NCBI RefSeq assembly: GCF_014836665.1
Contig: NZ_JACSQJ010000002.1
Location: 407,252 to 471,251, forward strand
DNA: 64,000 bases
Origin: Luteimonas colneyensis
GTDB taxonomy: Bacteria; Pseudomonadota; Gammaproteobacteria; Xanthomonadales; Xanthomonadaceae
Direction: 5' to 3'
Each line of letters opens with the position of its first letter. Positions within the stretch are counted from its first letter, which is position 1. The notes under the pieces are model-generated. The model did not search any database and had not been told where the DNA came from. It was given only the letters and a program-made list of their open reading frames with translations. This document shows, piece by piece, positions 33,015 through 43,159 of the stretch. The position numbers and the translations under genes are program-made.

Positions 33015-33407
33015 TCATCCGAAGATCGGAGGCTTGAATGGGCTCGGCAGACGCAAGGCGGCCGGGGGCGACGCTTTTTCGACCCCCATTCGACCGGCGA
33101 CCGGTTGAGTGGAAAATGAATCCAGAACCGGCAACACGGCCGCGGCTGAACCACAGCAATGGGCGAAATCCAGCAACAGGTGCAACGTCTCCGATCCGTC
33201 CTGATCGTGCGCGTCCGCCGCGGCGAACTCCGGGTCCAGATCGTTGGCATGCGGGCCGTGGCTGTGCGCGCCAGACGGATCGTGCGCGAGCTCATGCATC
33301 TCGCCGGCGGCTGTCATCACCGGTTGGAACGCCAGCCCCAACGCAAGCACACCCAGCACGACGACGCGCAGGAGCGGCAACAAGAAGCGGGGATGCAGGC
33401 GGGTCAT
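33015..33407 (-). CDS. Small exported His/Asp-rich protein heading the czc operon (CzcI-like)
   Basis: A 130-aa protein with a signal-like N-terminus (LLPLLRVVVLGVLALGLAFQ). The middle section is rich in His and Asp (MHELAHDPSGAHSHGPHAND, then DAHDQDGSE) and has HCCGSAAAVLP. It stands first in the czcC-B-A-CDF operon, where Cupriavidus has czcI. Periplasmic metal sensing or buffering is inferred. Homology to CzcI is by position and composition, not by a clear motif. Confidence 0.7.
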   Translation of the reverse strand: MTRLHPRFLLPLLRVVVLGVLALGLAFQPVMTAAGEMHELAHDPSGAHSHGPHANDLDPEFAAADAHDQDGSETLHLLLDFAHCCGSAAAVLPVLDSFSTQPVAGRMGVEKASPPAALRLPSPFKPPIFG

Positions 33408-33469
33408 GGCCGCGCAGGGTACCTGCGGATGATGGGGTTATACAATTCCGCTGAATGCGTCGAGAGGGC

Positions 33470-33725
33470 TACAGGGAAAAGGCGCGTTCCAGTTGTCGGC
33501 CATGGCACCGCTTGTACTTGTTTCCGCTGCCGCACTGGCACGGCTGGTGATCGCGCAGCCCCGACGACAGTGCGTGTCCAGGAACTGGTGCGCCTGCTGC
33601 AGCGGTTCGATTTCATGCGCGGGGACACTGACCTCGCCGGGAGCCGCCGGGATGCCCCGGCTCAGTCTCTTCCTAGGGGCTCTTGCCGTTGCATGGGCTG
33701 CTAGCCCTTCGATGGCAGACAACAA
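33470..33725 (-). pseudogene. Frameshifted remnant of a SEC-C-tailed protein
   Basis: On the minus strand the last 25 codons before the TAG at 33472-33470 read HQPCQCGSGNKYKRCHGRQL, a textbook SEC-C zinc motif. That frame is closed upstream by TGA. The better upstream sequence (EIEPLQQAHQFLDTHC) is in another frame, so a frameshift near 33,570 is likely. No full-length parent is left. It differs from the SEC-C tail of the 736-aa nuclease-like protein, so it is not a simple duplicate. Confidence 0.55.
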
Positions 33726-33814
33726 TACCCGGACTGCGCTCTACGAGGTCATGCGGTCGGGCTTGGCTGCCTGAGTGATCCGTGGGACGAAGTGGTGCGC
33801 GATGTTCCAACGAG

Positions 33815-33838
33815 ACGTCCGCTTTGGGTCGGAAGCGG
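33815..33838. repeat. Island hairpin repeat, copy E
   Basis: ACGTCCGCTTTGGGTCGGAAGCGG: stem CCGCTT/AAGCGG with loop TGGGTCGG. It lies at the 5' truncation side of the hsdR remnant, between it and the SEC-C remnant. Confidence 0.65.
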
Positions 33839-33992
33839 CCCATCCCCACGATATCCATCTCTATGCGCACGGAGACAGAGACGGAGCGGAAATCGAGCTT
33901 ACGGTCGGCCCGAGGAGCGTCAGGCAGCCGCGAAAGGATCCGGGATTCGTAGCTGACCGGGACGATTGCTTCGTCGTCCAGAAGCGCTGGCC

Positions 33993-35525
33993 ATGGCCGA
34001 AGGTCGGCTGGCAACGCTGGCCGCCGACCTGGTCGCTCACTGGCAGGCGCGCAAGGAGTCCATCGCCGGAAAGGCAATGATCGTGGCGGTCTCGCGCGAG
34101 GCCGCGGTGCGGCTCTACGACGAACTGGTCAAGCTCCGGCCCGAGTGGGCAGGTGACGACGTCGGGAATGGCCGGCTCAAGGTGGTGATGACCGGCAGCT
34201 CGGCAGATCCGGCTCACTTCCAGCCTCATCGGACGGACAAGCGTCAGCGCAAACTGCTGGAGAAGCGCTTCAAGGACGCGGACGATACCCTGGAACTGGT
34301 GATCGTCCGCGACATGTGGCTGACCGGCTTCGACGCGCCGCCGGTCCACACGCTTTATGTGGACAAGCCGATGCAAGGCCACGGCCTGATGCAGGCCATT
34401 GCACGCACCAACCGCATCTGGAAGGACAAACCGGGCGGCTTGATCGTCGACTACATTGGCGTCGGCGAAGAACTTAAGAAGGCCATCAAGCAGTACACCC
34501 GCGATGCTGGCAGTGACCGCGAGCCGGTGGACACATCCGGGCGCGCCTTGCAGATCCTGCTGGACACCCTGGACGTGCTGCGCAAGGAGTTCTTCCAAGG
34601 GTTTGACTACAGCGGCTTCCAGCACCCCCAACGGGCGCTGGCACTGCTGGGGCCGGCGATGGAGCACGTTCTGAAGCTGGACCCCGAGCCGGACGAGAAG
34701 GGCCGCAATCGCGGCGTGCGGGCCTACCTGGATCAGGTGGCGAAACTCACCACCGCCCAAGCCCTTGCCGGCACCCTGCCCGAAGCGATGGCGGTGCGCG
34801 AGGAGATCGCCTTCTTCCAGGCCGTCCGGGTAAGTCTGATCAAGCTGACCCGTGCTGGCAGCAACCTGTCTCGCTTCGAGAAGGAGGCCGCGTTGCGGCA
34901 GCTGGTGGCTAAGGGCGTGCTGGTGGAGGGTGTCAACGACATCTACGGCACGCTGGGCATGTCCAAGCCCGACATCAGCCTGCTGGACGAGCAGTTCCTC
35001 GCGCAGATCCAGGCGATGCCGACCAGGAACCTGGCCGCCGAGCTGCTGGAACGGCTGATCGCCGACCAGATCAAAGCACGGGGCCAGAAGAACGCGCTGC
35101 AGGGCAAGGAGTTCGCCGCCAAGCTGGAGGAGGCGGTCAACAAGTACCAGAACCGCGGCCTGACCACGATCGAGGTGATCGAGGAGCTGATCAACCTGGC
35201 CAAGGAGATCAACGAGGCCCGCCCCCCGGACGGGATGACTGAGGAAGAGTTCGCGTTCTATCAGGCGCTGGCCGAGAACGAGTCCGCCGTGCGCGAGCTG
35301 GGGCATCCCGTCTTGCGTGCCCTGGCACAGGAGCTCACCAACAAGTTGCGCAAATCAGCCACGATCAACTGGCAGAATCGCAAGGATTCCCGCGCCAGGA
35401 TGATCGCGATGGTTAAGGTGCTGTTGGCCATCCACAAGTACCCGCCGGACAGGCAGGCCGAGGCGACTGAGAAAGTGATCGCCCAGGCGGAGCTATTGGC
35501 AGATGCGTGGGCTGCTGAGCGTTAA
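33993..35525 (+). pseudogene. hsdR: Type I restriction HsdR, 5'-truncated remnant
   Basis: About 510 residues equal to the C-terminal half of HsdR. It begins inside the helicase core (LATLAADLVAHWQARKESIAGKAMIV), includes DMWLTGFDAPPVHTLYVDKP (motif V region) and GHGLMQAIARTNRIWKDKPGG (motif VI), and continues through the helical C-terminal domain to a normal stop. The endonuclease domain, Walker A and DEAD motifs are missing, and no hsdM or hsdS is near. Upstream sequence is unrelated and starts just after hairpin copy E. It cannot cut DNA. Any translation could start at ATG 33966 or 33993. Confidence 0.85.
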
Positions 35526-36025
35526 GCCAAGTGCAAGGAGGCAAGGGCCCCGCAGGGCCCTCGCAGTCGCACTGGGACTTCTACCGCCCCAACCCCCTTC
35601 TCGGCGCCCCAGACATGCGATGTCGATGGCGTTGTTCCGTTCTGATTGTGTTCCTGGGTGCTTCGCGACACGCACATCTTCCTGCGGCGCGTGACGCCGG
35701 CGCCAGAAGGGTTATATGTGGCGTCGTGTCGGATAAAGCCTACTCACGTAGACCATGGGCGCTGAGACCTCGGTCATCCAGGACGTCGTGCCGAAATGGA
35801 TCGGCCTTGTGCCGGTGTAGGGCATGCATCCCTACGCCTCCCGAGGCTTCGTAGCTCCGAGAGCGGCCGCCGACTGGCACTTAGCGTGGTGGGGCGAGCT
35901 CTGCTGAATAAGAAGCTTTGCCAGATTGTCGTCCATCCGCTTCAAGATCTCCCTGCGTCTCGCAAGCGCGTCGTCCTCAACGATTTGCCCGCTCGACCCT
36001 CAGTTCCGTCGATCAGCGAGACATC
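35526..36025. other. 500-base stretch without a supported gene
   Basis: Only short frames without family features. A GGGCCC-CGCA-GGGCCC hairpin (about 35,546-35,562) follows the hsdR remnant stop. Base composition drops toward the recombination operon on its right. Confidence 0.5.
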
Positions 36026-36406
36026 TTAACCTGACCACGACATGTCATCGTCCTTTCCTCGTATGTCACAGAATGCGCCGGCGCTGTATCGGAACACGAA
36101 GGGCGGCGAGCCTCTACTTTGGACGTACACCTGCCATCTCAAATCCAACGACGAAATTTCAGCAAGAATCAGCTTGCGAGCTCGGGGAAGTCGCTTGAAC
36201 CGATACTCTACCTTCAACGCCTCTGCTCTTGATCCAAGCGGTAGAGCGCCGAGCAGTTTGGTTGGCTCTAGCAATCTCATTGACTTCGCACCTTTGCCGG
36301 CTACGTGTTGGCGGAACCTGGAAATGGGATCGATCGAGACGCCGATGTAGATGCCGCGCTTGCAGAGAATGAAGTAGACCCAGACTTGGCCCTCGCAAGC
36401 TGTCAT
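36026..36406 (-). CDS. GIY-YIG-type nuclease, last gene of the recombination operon
   Basis: A 126-aa protein. The GIY-YIG core is seen as VWVYFILCKRGIYIGVSIDP (residues about 8-27) with the conserved Arg in SRFRQH and the catalytic Glu in EALKVEYRFKRLP. Single-domain proteins of this class are structure- or sequence-specific endonucleases, and many are of unknown role. Its start overlaps the stop of the 611-aa recombinase-like gene by ATGA (36403-36406), so it is made with the integration machinery. A role in processing island DNA is inferred. Confidence 0.78.
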   Translation of the reverse strand: MTACEGQVWVYFILCKRGIYIGVSIDPISRFRQHVAGKGAKSMRLLEPTKLLGALPLGSRAEALKVEYRFKRLPRARKLILAEISSLDLRWQVYVQSRGSPPFVFRYSAGAFCDIRGKDDDMSWSG

Positions 36407-38238
36407 GACGTGGGCACAAGGGAGTCAATCAGCTTCAGGTGGGCTGGTGCGAGCGCCTTCACGTACTTTGTGACGCAGGTTCGCGTCAGGCCAAGCATGC
36501 CAGTGGCTACGGAAGGGTGGAACGCTTCTGACTGAACCAGCTGGGCGATACTTGATGACTGAAGTTGCTGTGGCTTCACGCCGTACGGGCGGAGCCAAGC
36601 GTGCAGTGTGTCGGTACTTAACGGGCTTCCGGCCCTGCGTCCAGGAAACAGAAATGGCGATGCGTCTGTTGCTTCGACCACCGAGAACTCACGACGCGTA
36701 TCCATCCACACTGCCATTCGTTGGCTAACATCTGGGTCAAGGGGAACCCACTCTTGAGCGAACTGAACTTCCCATAGCTCGTCACGGAGCCGAGCCTGCT
36801 CACGTCTGAGCCGTAGGACACGATACGGCGCCTGCCCGTACAGGAGGCAAAGGAGCGATACGATCGCCAAGGCTCGATCGGGTGGGCTGTCGGCCTGCAT
36901 CAGGATCTGAATGAGATCCTCGTAGGCGTCAGCGCTGAGGATCCCGTCTGGCAGCCCACGAGATCCACCGATTCGTGGAAGTTTTAGGCGGTGGAATCGA
37001 GGCGTTTCGGTGTTCAGGTACGCGACAAACCGCCCAAGTCGATTGGGGACGAGGTTGGATTGTGACAGAAGCGCCTGAATATCGCGCTGGGTGATGTCTT
37101 GAATAGTAGTGCCCCCGCGCTTTTCAGCGGTCTTTAGAAGATGGGTTGCACCATACATAGCCGACAGCACGCCCTTGGGTGTCATGGGTTCGCGTGTACG
37201 TCGGTGGCCACGAGACGCTAAGAATGACCGGCGCTCCAGCAGGTGAGTTTGGAACGAATCGAGCGCGTCCTGTGCCCACTCACTGCGGAGCTCGGCTTTC
37301 AGTGTGCAGACCCGCCATGAGGTCAGCGCCCACGAGACCTCTGGATTGGACAAGGATTCGATCAGGCCACTTGAAACAAGATAGCCACAGGCGCGTTGGT
37401 AGCGGTACATTTCCCGCGGGCCAATGAGCTGGGCAAGTCGTACATTGGTGAGCTTCGATGCGGATTCGAAGTGACGATCGAGATGCGCGAAGAGACCGAC
37501 GTCTTTGCGGATGTACCCCGGAATGCTCCTGGACCCTTCGACCCGCTCAAGGAGGAGATCCGTGTAGGCCATGAAGGCTTGCCGCACCCATGTGCGACGC
37601 AAGCTTGCGCCGAGGCGCTTAGCGATTTTTGGTATGACGAACCTAGCCGCGTGAAACGAGCATCGTCCGTGGGCGAGACGATAGGACAGCCGTCCGCATT
37701 CGACGCATGGAAAGCGCTGTAGAGGACCTTTCGAGCAACTTCGACAAATGAGTGCGCCGTCCTTGTCAGCGTAAGCGAATATCCGCTTGCGCTGTCGGCA
37801 AGATGGGCAGATCGGCAAACGCCTCCGTAGGCACTTCGGACAGGCGAGGTGCGTAATGCCGAAGGTGCGTGCGCGTGAGCATAAGCGCGACTCACCTTTG
37901 CAATACCAGCACGGGCGCTTCGGTTTAACCTTGTGGTAGCAACACCGGCCAATGATGCCGCCGTCAGGAAGCCGCTTCATGACCCGTGGAACCTGTCGCT
38001 TGCAGATGGCGCAGCACTTCTTGGCGAGATCTCGCGCGTTTCGGCATGCACGGCAGCGTGGTGTCTTTGCGCGTCGTTCGGCGCGGGTTCGACGGGCGCA
38101 GTCAGAGCAGTCGCGCGGCACCAGGAAGTGGACGTAGCAGTGCTTGCAGTACGTACCCAGCATGGTGATCGTGGCCGGCGCGCCGTGTTTCCCGCATTGG
38201 CGACATGGCACGACGGTGGGGGAGCTCACGAGCGCCAC
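36403..38238 (-). CDS. Zinc-ribbon protein with degenerate tyrosine-recombinase domain
   Basis: A 611-aa protein. Residues 1-185 contain about ten CxxC pairs (CRQC, CKHC, CSDC, CRAC, CAIC, CWYC, CPKC, CPSC, CRSC and CVEC), that is about five zinc ribbons. Residues about 230-600 have an integrase-like layout. Near the end MLGLTRTCVTKYVKAL keeps a tyrosine at the catalytic position, but the HxxR box is not recognisable. It starts with GTG 38238 inside the preceding gene. Size and pairing with a complete integrase recall TnpB of Tn554-type elements, but no closer family can be named from sequence. Confidence 0.72.
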   Translation of the reverse strand: MALVSSPTVVPCRQCGKHGAPATITMLGTYCKHCYVHFLVPRDCSDCARRTRAERRAKTPRCRACRNARDLAKKCCAICKRQVPRVMKRLPDGGIIGRCCYHKVKPKRPCWYCKGESRLCSRARTFGITHLACPKCLRRRLPICPSCRQRKRIFAYADKDGALICRSCSKGPLQRFPCVECGRLSYRLAHGRCSFHAARFVIPKIAKRLGASLRRTWVRQAFMAYTDLLLERVEGSRSIPGYIRKDVGLFAHLDRHFESASKLTNVRLAQLIGPREMYRYQRACGYLVSSGLIESLSNPEVSWALTSWRVCTLKAELRSEWAQDALDSFQTHLLERRSFLASRGHRRTREPMTPKGVLSAMYGATHLLKTAEKRGGTTIQDITQRDIQALLSQSNLVPNRLGRFVAYLNTETPRFHRLKLPRIGGSRGLPDGILSADAYEDLIQILMQADSPPDRALAIVSLLCLLYGQAPYRVLRLRREQARLRDELWEVQFAQEWVPLDPDVSQRMAVWMDTRREFSVVEATDASPFLFPGRRAGSPLSTDTLHAWLRPYGVKPQQLQSSSIAQLVQSEAFHPSVATGMLGLTRTCVTKYVKALAPAHLKLIDSLVPTS

Positions 38239-38585
38239 CTGCCTTCAGGAAGCGCCGGCACGGCGGGCCCAACGAGCTTCGCAAGATCCTTGGCCTTTGG
38301 AGATTCTGGCTCTCGCATCGGGACAACGTTCTTGGTACGTCGCGGCTGATCGACCAGCACCAGAAGGTCTTGGGGTGTCACGCCGAAGCAATGGCAGAAA
38401 AGCGCGAGCACATGCAGATTCATGCGCTTTGGCTGACCGCGATAGATTCGCGTCAGCTGGCTTTCGCTCAGTTCCAATCCAAGCGGCTTCAAGCGGACGT
38501 AGAGCGCGCGACACGACAACACGCCGTGCTCCGCCGCCACGGTCTGGCCGCGCCAGTGGATCCTCTTGGAGGAACGACGCGGCAT
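38226..38585 (-). CDS. Small Xre-type helix-turn-helix protein of the recombination operon
   Basis: A 119-aa protein with a Cro/C1-type helix-turn-helix (GLELSESQLTRIYRGQPKRMNLHVLALFCHCFGVTPQDLLV, shown in part, about 34-80). It starts three bases after the integrase stop and overlaps the next gene by 13 bases. By position it corresponds to the small third protein of three-gene tyrosine-recombinase transposons. A regulatory or architectural role is inferred. Confidence 0.78.
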   Translation of the reverse strand: MPRRSSKRIHWRGQTVAAEHGVLSCRALYVRLKPLGLELSESQLTRIYRGQPKRMNLHVLALFCHCFGVTPQDLLVLVDQPRRTKNVVPMREPESPKAKDLAKLVGPAVPALPEGRWRS

Positions 38586-38588
38586 CCG

Positions 38589-39704
38589 TTAGGTGCTGCG
38601 ACGGTTCTTGCCGTGCGGCTTCTTGGTGCGCGAACGCGCGACGGGGCCATTGACCATTGCGCGCAGGCGTGCGGCCTGTGCCCCCTTGGGGAGCTTGACA
38701 TAGATTTGGGTCGTCGCCAGGTGGCGATGGCGTCCCAGCATCTGGGCAAATTCTAGGTCGATCCGCTCGCTGGCGTGTGTCAACGTGGATCGTCGGTTGG
38801 CGTGGCTTCCGCGTCCCTTGACCCAGAGCCCGGCCTCCTTGAGGTATGCACGGTAGTCCTGCATGTACATCCATTTCGAAAGACGGGTTCCCATCCGGTT
38901 CAAGAACACCGCCTTTCGCGCATCCTCGCCCTTCTCTGGAAAGCTAGGGCGAACAACGGAAAAGTACCAATCCGCGATCTGGCGAAAAGCGGGGCTGACG
39001 ACGGGCGCGATAGCCACAGGCTTTGGGGAACAGCGTGAGGCTTTGCCGCGGACTTTCACGGCCCCGTAGCGACCGAGGGCGGCGCGGGTGGCGACCACAG
39101 ACTGGAAGTCGCCTCGATTCAGCGCAACAAGCTCATGGATGCGGAGGGCGGCGTAATACTGCAGGGCCGTCATGACCTTGTTGCGTTGGTGTGCCCTCAG
39201 GGCAACCAGACAATTTGAGTGGGCTGCGATCTTGAGGTCAATCACATGCTGGAGCCGCCCGAACTCTTCACGTGTCAGTGCTTCAGTGGCATCGCCCTCG
39301 GATTCATCTTCAATGCGGTGAACCACAGCGGTGCGCGCGTTCACCGGATTCTCCAGGCGGTGCCCGCAGGCGTGGACGACCAGTGCCTGGAACTCCGGGT
39401 CGCCTACCAGGTATGCGTAGAAGCCCTTGACGGCTTGTTGATAGGTGCGCTGCGTGGAAATCTTGATCATTCGTTTGTCGAGCACTGAGAGCATCCAGCG
39501 TTCGTAATCCCGTGGGGTGATCTCCCACACCGGCTTGCCTACGAACGCGAGCATGCGCGTCACCAGCGTGCGGTAGTTTTTGATGACGTCGCTCGTCACG
39601 CGGCGGATTTTCAAGTGCTGGTCGAAGTACAGCTCGAATGCCACCGCGTCGGAGAGCGCCGACGTGGGCAGCGGTGAGGTTTTAACGAGCGTCAGCGCAG
39701 TCAT
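38589..39704 (-). CDS. Tyrosine-type site-specific integrase of the island
   Basis: A 371-aa complete tyrosine recombinase. Core-binding domain at about 20-115; catalytic residues Arg188 (YAALRIHELVAL), Lys221, His301 and Arg304 (SHANRRS), His326 and Tyr335 (GRHRHLATTQIYVKL). The start ATG 39704 follows GGAGG with eight bases spacing and overlaps the stop of the upstream 77-aa gene. It is the only full-length integrase in the island and the likely agent of insertion into comM. Confidence 0.92.
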   Translation of the reverse strand: MTALTLVKTSPLPTSALSDAVAFELYFDQHLKIRRVTSDVIKNYRTLVTRMLAFVGKPVWEITPRDYERWMLSVLDKRMIKISTQRTYQQAVKGFYAYLVGDPEFQALVVHACGHRLENPVNARTAVVHRIEDESEGDATEALTREEFGRLQHVIDLKIAAHSNCLVALRAHQRNKVMTALQYYAALRIHELVALNRGDFQSVVATRAALGRYGAVKVRGKASRCSPKPVAIAPVVSPAFRQIADWYFSVVRPSFPEKGEDARKAVFLNRMGTRLSKWMYMQDYRAYLKEAGLWVKGRGSHANRRSTLTHASERIDLEFAQMLGRHRHLATTQIYVKLPKGAQAARLRAMVNGPVARSRTKKPHGKNRRST

Positions 39705-39934
39705 GGCGACGACCTCCGCTGTGGCCCGAATTCGGGCGTGGGAAACCGCGTGCTGAGGTAGTGGGCCAAGTTGGCTCCCGCGTTGGCGCGGGATGTCTTC
39801 CTCTTGGCAGGCCGGTGCGCGGCTCGCATGCGCACCTCCAGGGCGATCAATGGGGCCATCGTGTCGGGGATGCGAATTTCCGGGCGCAGGGACGCGCCGT
39901 CGCGGCCGATCGCGCGAATTTTGATGATGATCAT
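39701..39934 (-). CDS. 77-aa ORF translationally coupled to the integrase
   Basis: Starts ATG 39934 after a good GGAGACTCACG and ends overlapping the integrase start (ATGA, 39701-39704). The protein begins MIIIKIRAIGRDGASLRPEI and its second half is basic (AAHRPAKRKTSRANAGAN). No family recognised. Coupling and ribosome-binding site argue it is real. It is the first gene of the recombination operon and could be a directionality factor. Confidence 0.6.
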   Translation of the reverse strand: MIIIKIRAIGRDGASLRPEIRIPDTMAPLIALEVRMRAAHRPAKRKTSRANAGANLAHYLSTRFPTPEFGPQRRSSP

Positions 39935-40037
39935 CGTGAGTCTCCAATCGCTCAGGACACACCTCGCCTGTGCGAGCCGACGAGCGGTCGCATTGCAAGG
40001 GGATCAGGGGTTGACCGCGGCGCGGTCGGGGCCGGAG

Positions 40038-40067
40038 AATCGGAGCTGCTAGCAAGCACCTCCGATT
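40038..40067. promoter_or_regulatory. Inverted repeat upstream of the recombination operon
   Basis: Perfect 8-bp arms AATCGGAG and CTCCGATT separated by 14 bases, 104 bases upstream of the 77-aa ORF start. Candidate operator for the island's HTH or excisionase-like proteins. Confidence 0.45.
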
Positions 40068-40073
40068 GTGACC

Positions 40074-40098
40074 AAGCCCGGGCTACCACCCGGGTTTT
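40074..40098 (+). terminator. Terminator-like hairpin between the excisionase-like gene and the recombination operon
   Basis: CCCGGG-CTACCA-CCCGGG followed by TTTTG on the plus strand. The neighbouring genes read on the minus strand, where no T tract follows, so it may act only weakly or bidirectionally. Confidence 0.4.
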
Positions 40099-40126
40099 GT
40101 CGTTCTCGGCATCCAGTGTCATTAGT

Positions 40127-40411
40127 TCATGGCGCGACCTCCTTGCCAGGATGGGGCGCGAGGAACTGCATGCACGTCAGGCCTTGGGCCTGCAGCCATT
40201 GCGCAAGCACATGGGTTTTGATGAAGAGGCCGCGACGGTGGCGCAGGCGCATGAAAGGCACTGGGGTCTTGCCGCGGCGCCAAGCGCAGCGCGCCGCCTC
40301 CAGCGAGGAGAAAGACAACCAGCGCCAGGCGACGGCAACGGGCACATAGGGGCCATAGTGTCGAACGAGGTTGCGCTCGAGTGCCGGAATGTCAGTCTGA
40401 GCGGTTTGCAT
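40127..40411 (-). CDS. Excisionase/PrtN-like small DNA-binding protein
   Basis: A 94-aa protein from ATG 40411 (a TTG four codons upstream is also open). The pattern LERNLVRHYGPYVPVAVAWRWLSFSSLEAARCAWRRGK, then PFMRLRHRRGLFIKTHVLAQWL, resembles the winged-helix of AlpA/PrtN/excisionase-type proteins, in which a recognition helix is followed by an Arg-rich wing. It lies between the recombination operon and the right end of the island, where a directionality factor would be expected. Function is inferred. Confidence 0.6.
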   Translation of the reverse strand: MQTAQTDIPALERNLVRHYGPYVPVAVAWRWLSFSSLEAARCAWRRGKTPVPFMRLRHRRGLFIKTHVLAQWLQAQGLTCMQFLAPHPGKEVAP

Positions 40412-40574
40412 CAACCTGACCAAAGTGTTGGCGGGATCCCACGAACGCTGCGCGGCTCGCGCGGTCGCGTCAACCCTGGACGCGGGCGAGTGGCGTGTCA
40501 GGTCGCGCTTTGTCTGTTGAGTTTTACCTGGCCACTTGAAGGCAACTCGCCTTTGGATGGGTCTGACCGGAATG

Positions 40575-40597
40575 ACCGCTTTTTACCGAAAAGCGGT
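40575..40597. repeat. Island hairpin repeat, copy F
   Basis: ACCGCTTTT-TACCG-AAAAGCGGT, a perfect 9-bp stem. It is the copy nearest the island right end and differs from the others in the loop. Confidence 0.65.
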
Positions 40598-40779
40598 AGC
40601 GAATCAACAGGGTAGGGGCGTCTGGTCACGCAGATCGGTCTCGTCTCCTGCGCGGATGCGGAGAATCGGCCGTTTGTCGGAAAGTGTCTCCAATCTTTCG
40701 CTTCGCCGGGATCGGCATTGGGCTCGGCGCGTCGATGCGCGGAGGTCCAGCTAGGCACCGCATCCTGGGCGGTCAGTTA

Positions 40780-40836
40780 CGCATTTAATGCGGAAAGTTA
40801 GTGTCGGCATTTAATGCGCGGCGTTAAATGCGGAAG
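40780..40836 (+). repeat. Three iterons at the island right end
   Basis: Direct repeats GCATTTAATGCGGAA (from 40781), GCATTTAATGCGCGG (from 40807) and GCGTTAAATGCGGAA (from 40821). Each is itself nearly palindromic. They lie 70 to 130 bases inside the comM junction, where recombinase arm sites are usual. Confidence 0.65.
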
Positions 40837-40903
40837 GGGTGCGCCAAGCGCTTGAAGGATGAAGAAAAAGCGCAGGCATCCGGCGCTCCCTGAACGTACT
40901 CCC

Positions 40904-40916
40904 GTATTCCAACATC
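40904..40916 (-). repeat. Right terminal inverted repeat of the island
   Basis: GTATTCCAACATC, inverse of the left-end GATGTTGGAGTAC with one mismatch, directly adjoining comM sequence GGAAGTTCG at 40917. TTCC-AACATC-GGAA across the junction forms a dyad with a 6-base centre. Confidence 0.75.
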
Positions 40917-42624
<1,708 letters not shown>

Positions 42625-42700
42625 CCTCCGCATCGGAAGATTGCGGTTGCCCGATGCGCTCCGCTACCCTTCCGGTTCGTCAAACGGGAGGGGGCCCGTG

Positions 42701-43159
42701 ATGAAGGCATTTGTCATCGCGTTCGTGGTGTTCGTCGCCGTGTCTATCGTGACCGGCTGGATGCAACTGGGGTGGCTCGGCACCATTGCTGCGCTTGTGG
42801 TGGCTGTGGTGGTGTATTCGAGGGTGTCGCGGTCGTCGTCCGCCGCCACAGGAAGCGAGGTCGCGGCCGGCAATGCCGGCGCCGCCACATTTTCGTGGAA
42901 GGGCATCGACGTGTATCAGGACCAGGGCTTCTTCACCTACCGCGGCGGCCGCTACGAGATCGCCAACGTCGTCAGGATCAGCTACGAAACGTCCGGCAAT
43001 CGTGGTTGCCTGGGCGGCACGCACTACAAGATCCACATCCACATGAATGACCTGAAGATGCCGCGCGTGACCGTGGGCGCGGGCAACGTGACGCACGGTG
43101 GAAACGACGAGACCGAGCGCAACTATGAGCGCCTGGGCATCGTGCTCGGCTGCCGCTGA
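42701..43159 (+). CDS. Membrane protein of unknown function
   Basis: A 152-aa protein with two membrane helices (about 3-22 and 26-43) followed by a soluble domain: WKGIDVYQDQGFFTYRGGRYEIANVVRISYETS...HYKIHIHMNDLKMPRVTVG. The domain looks like a small beta-rich module. I do not recognise the family. The start ATG 42701 follows GGAGGGGG. An upstream in-frame start at 42641 lies too close to glnK and lacks a site. Confidence 0.65.
   Translation: MKAFVIAFVVFVAVSIVTGWMQLGWLGTIAALVVAVVVYSRVSRSSSAATGSEVAAGNAGAATFSWKGIDVYQDQGFFTYRGGRYEIANVVRISYETSGNRGCLGGTHYKIHIHMNDLKMPRVTVGAGNVTHGGNDETERNYERLGIVLGCR

Larger units (their letters stand above)
40412..40916. other. Right end of the island, non-coding
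   Basis: About 505 bases with no supported gene. It contains hairpin copy F (40575-40597), three iterons with core GCATTTAATGCG (40780-40836), the 34-codon non-native tail of the comM 5' fragment (to 40811) and the right terminal inverted repeat (40904-40916). This is the likely recombinase-binding region. Confidence 0.6.

Noticed and set aside
33775-34080. 101-codon plus-strand frame upstream of the hsdR remnant
   Set aside because: No domain, starts before hairpin copy E and overlaps the hsdR frame. Likely chance.
33673-35306. Minus-strand frames opposite the hsdR remnant
   Set aside because: Mirror frames of the HsdR coding sequence with no family features.
35531-36029. Short plus-strand frames between hsdR remnant and GIY-YIG gene
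   Set aside because: No ribosome-binding sites and no recognisable domains.
38589-40055. Longer version of the integrase starting at 40055
   Set aside because: The extra 117 residues are low-complexity and overlap the 77-aa ORF in another frame. ATG 39704 has a strong ribosome-binding site and gives normal integrase length.
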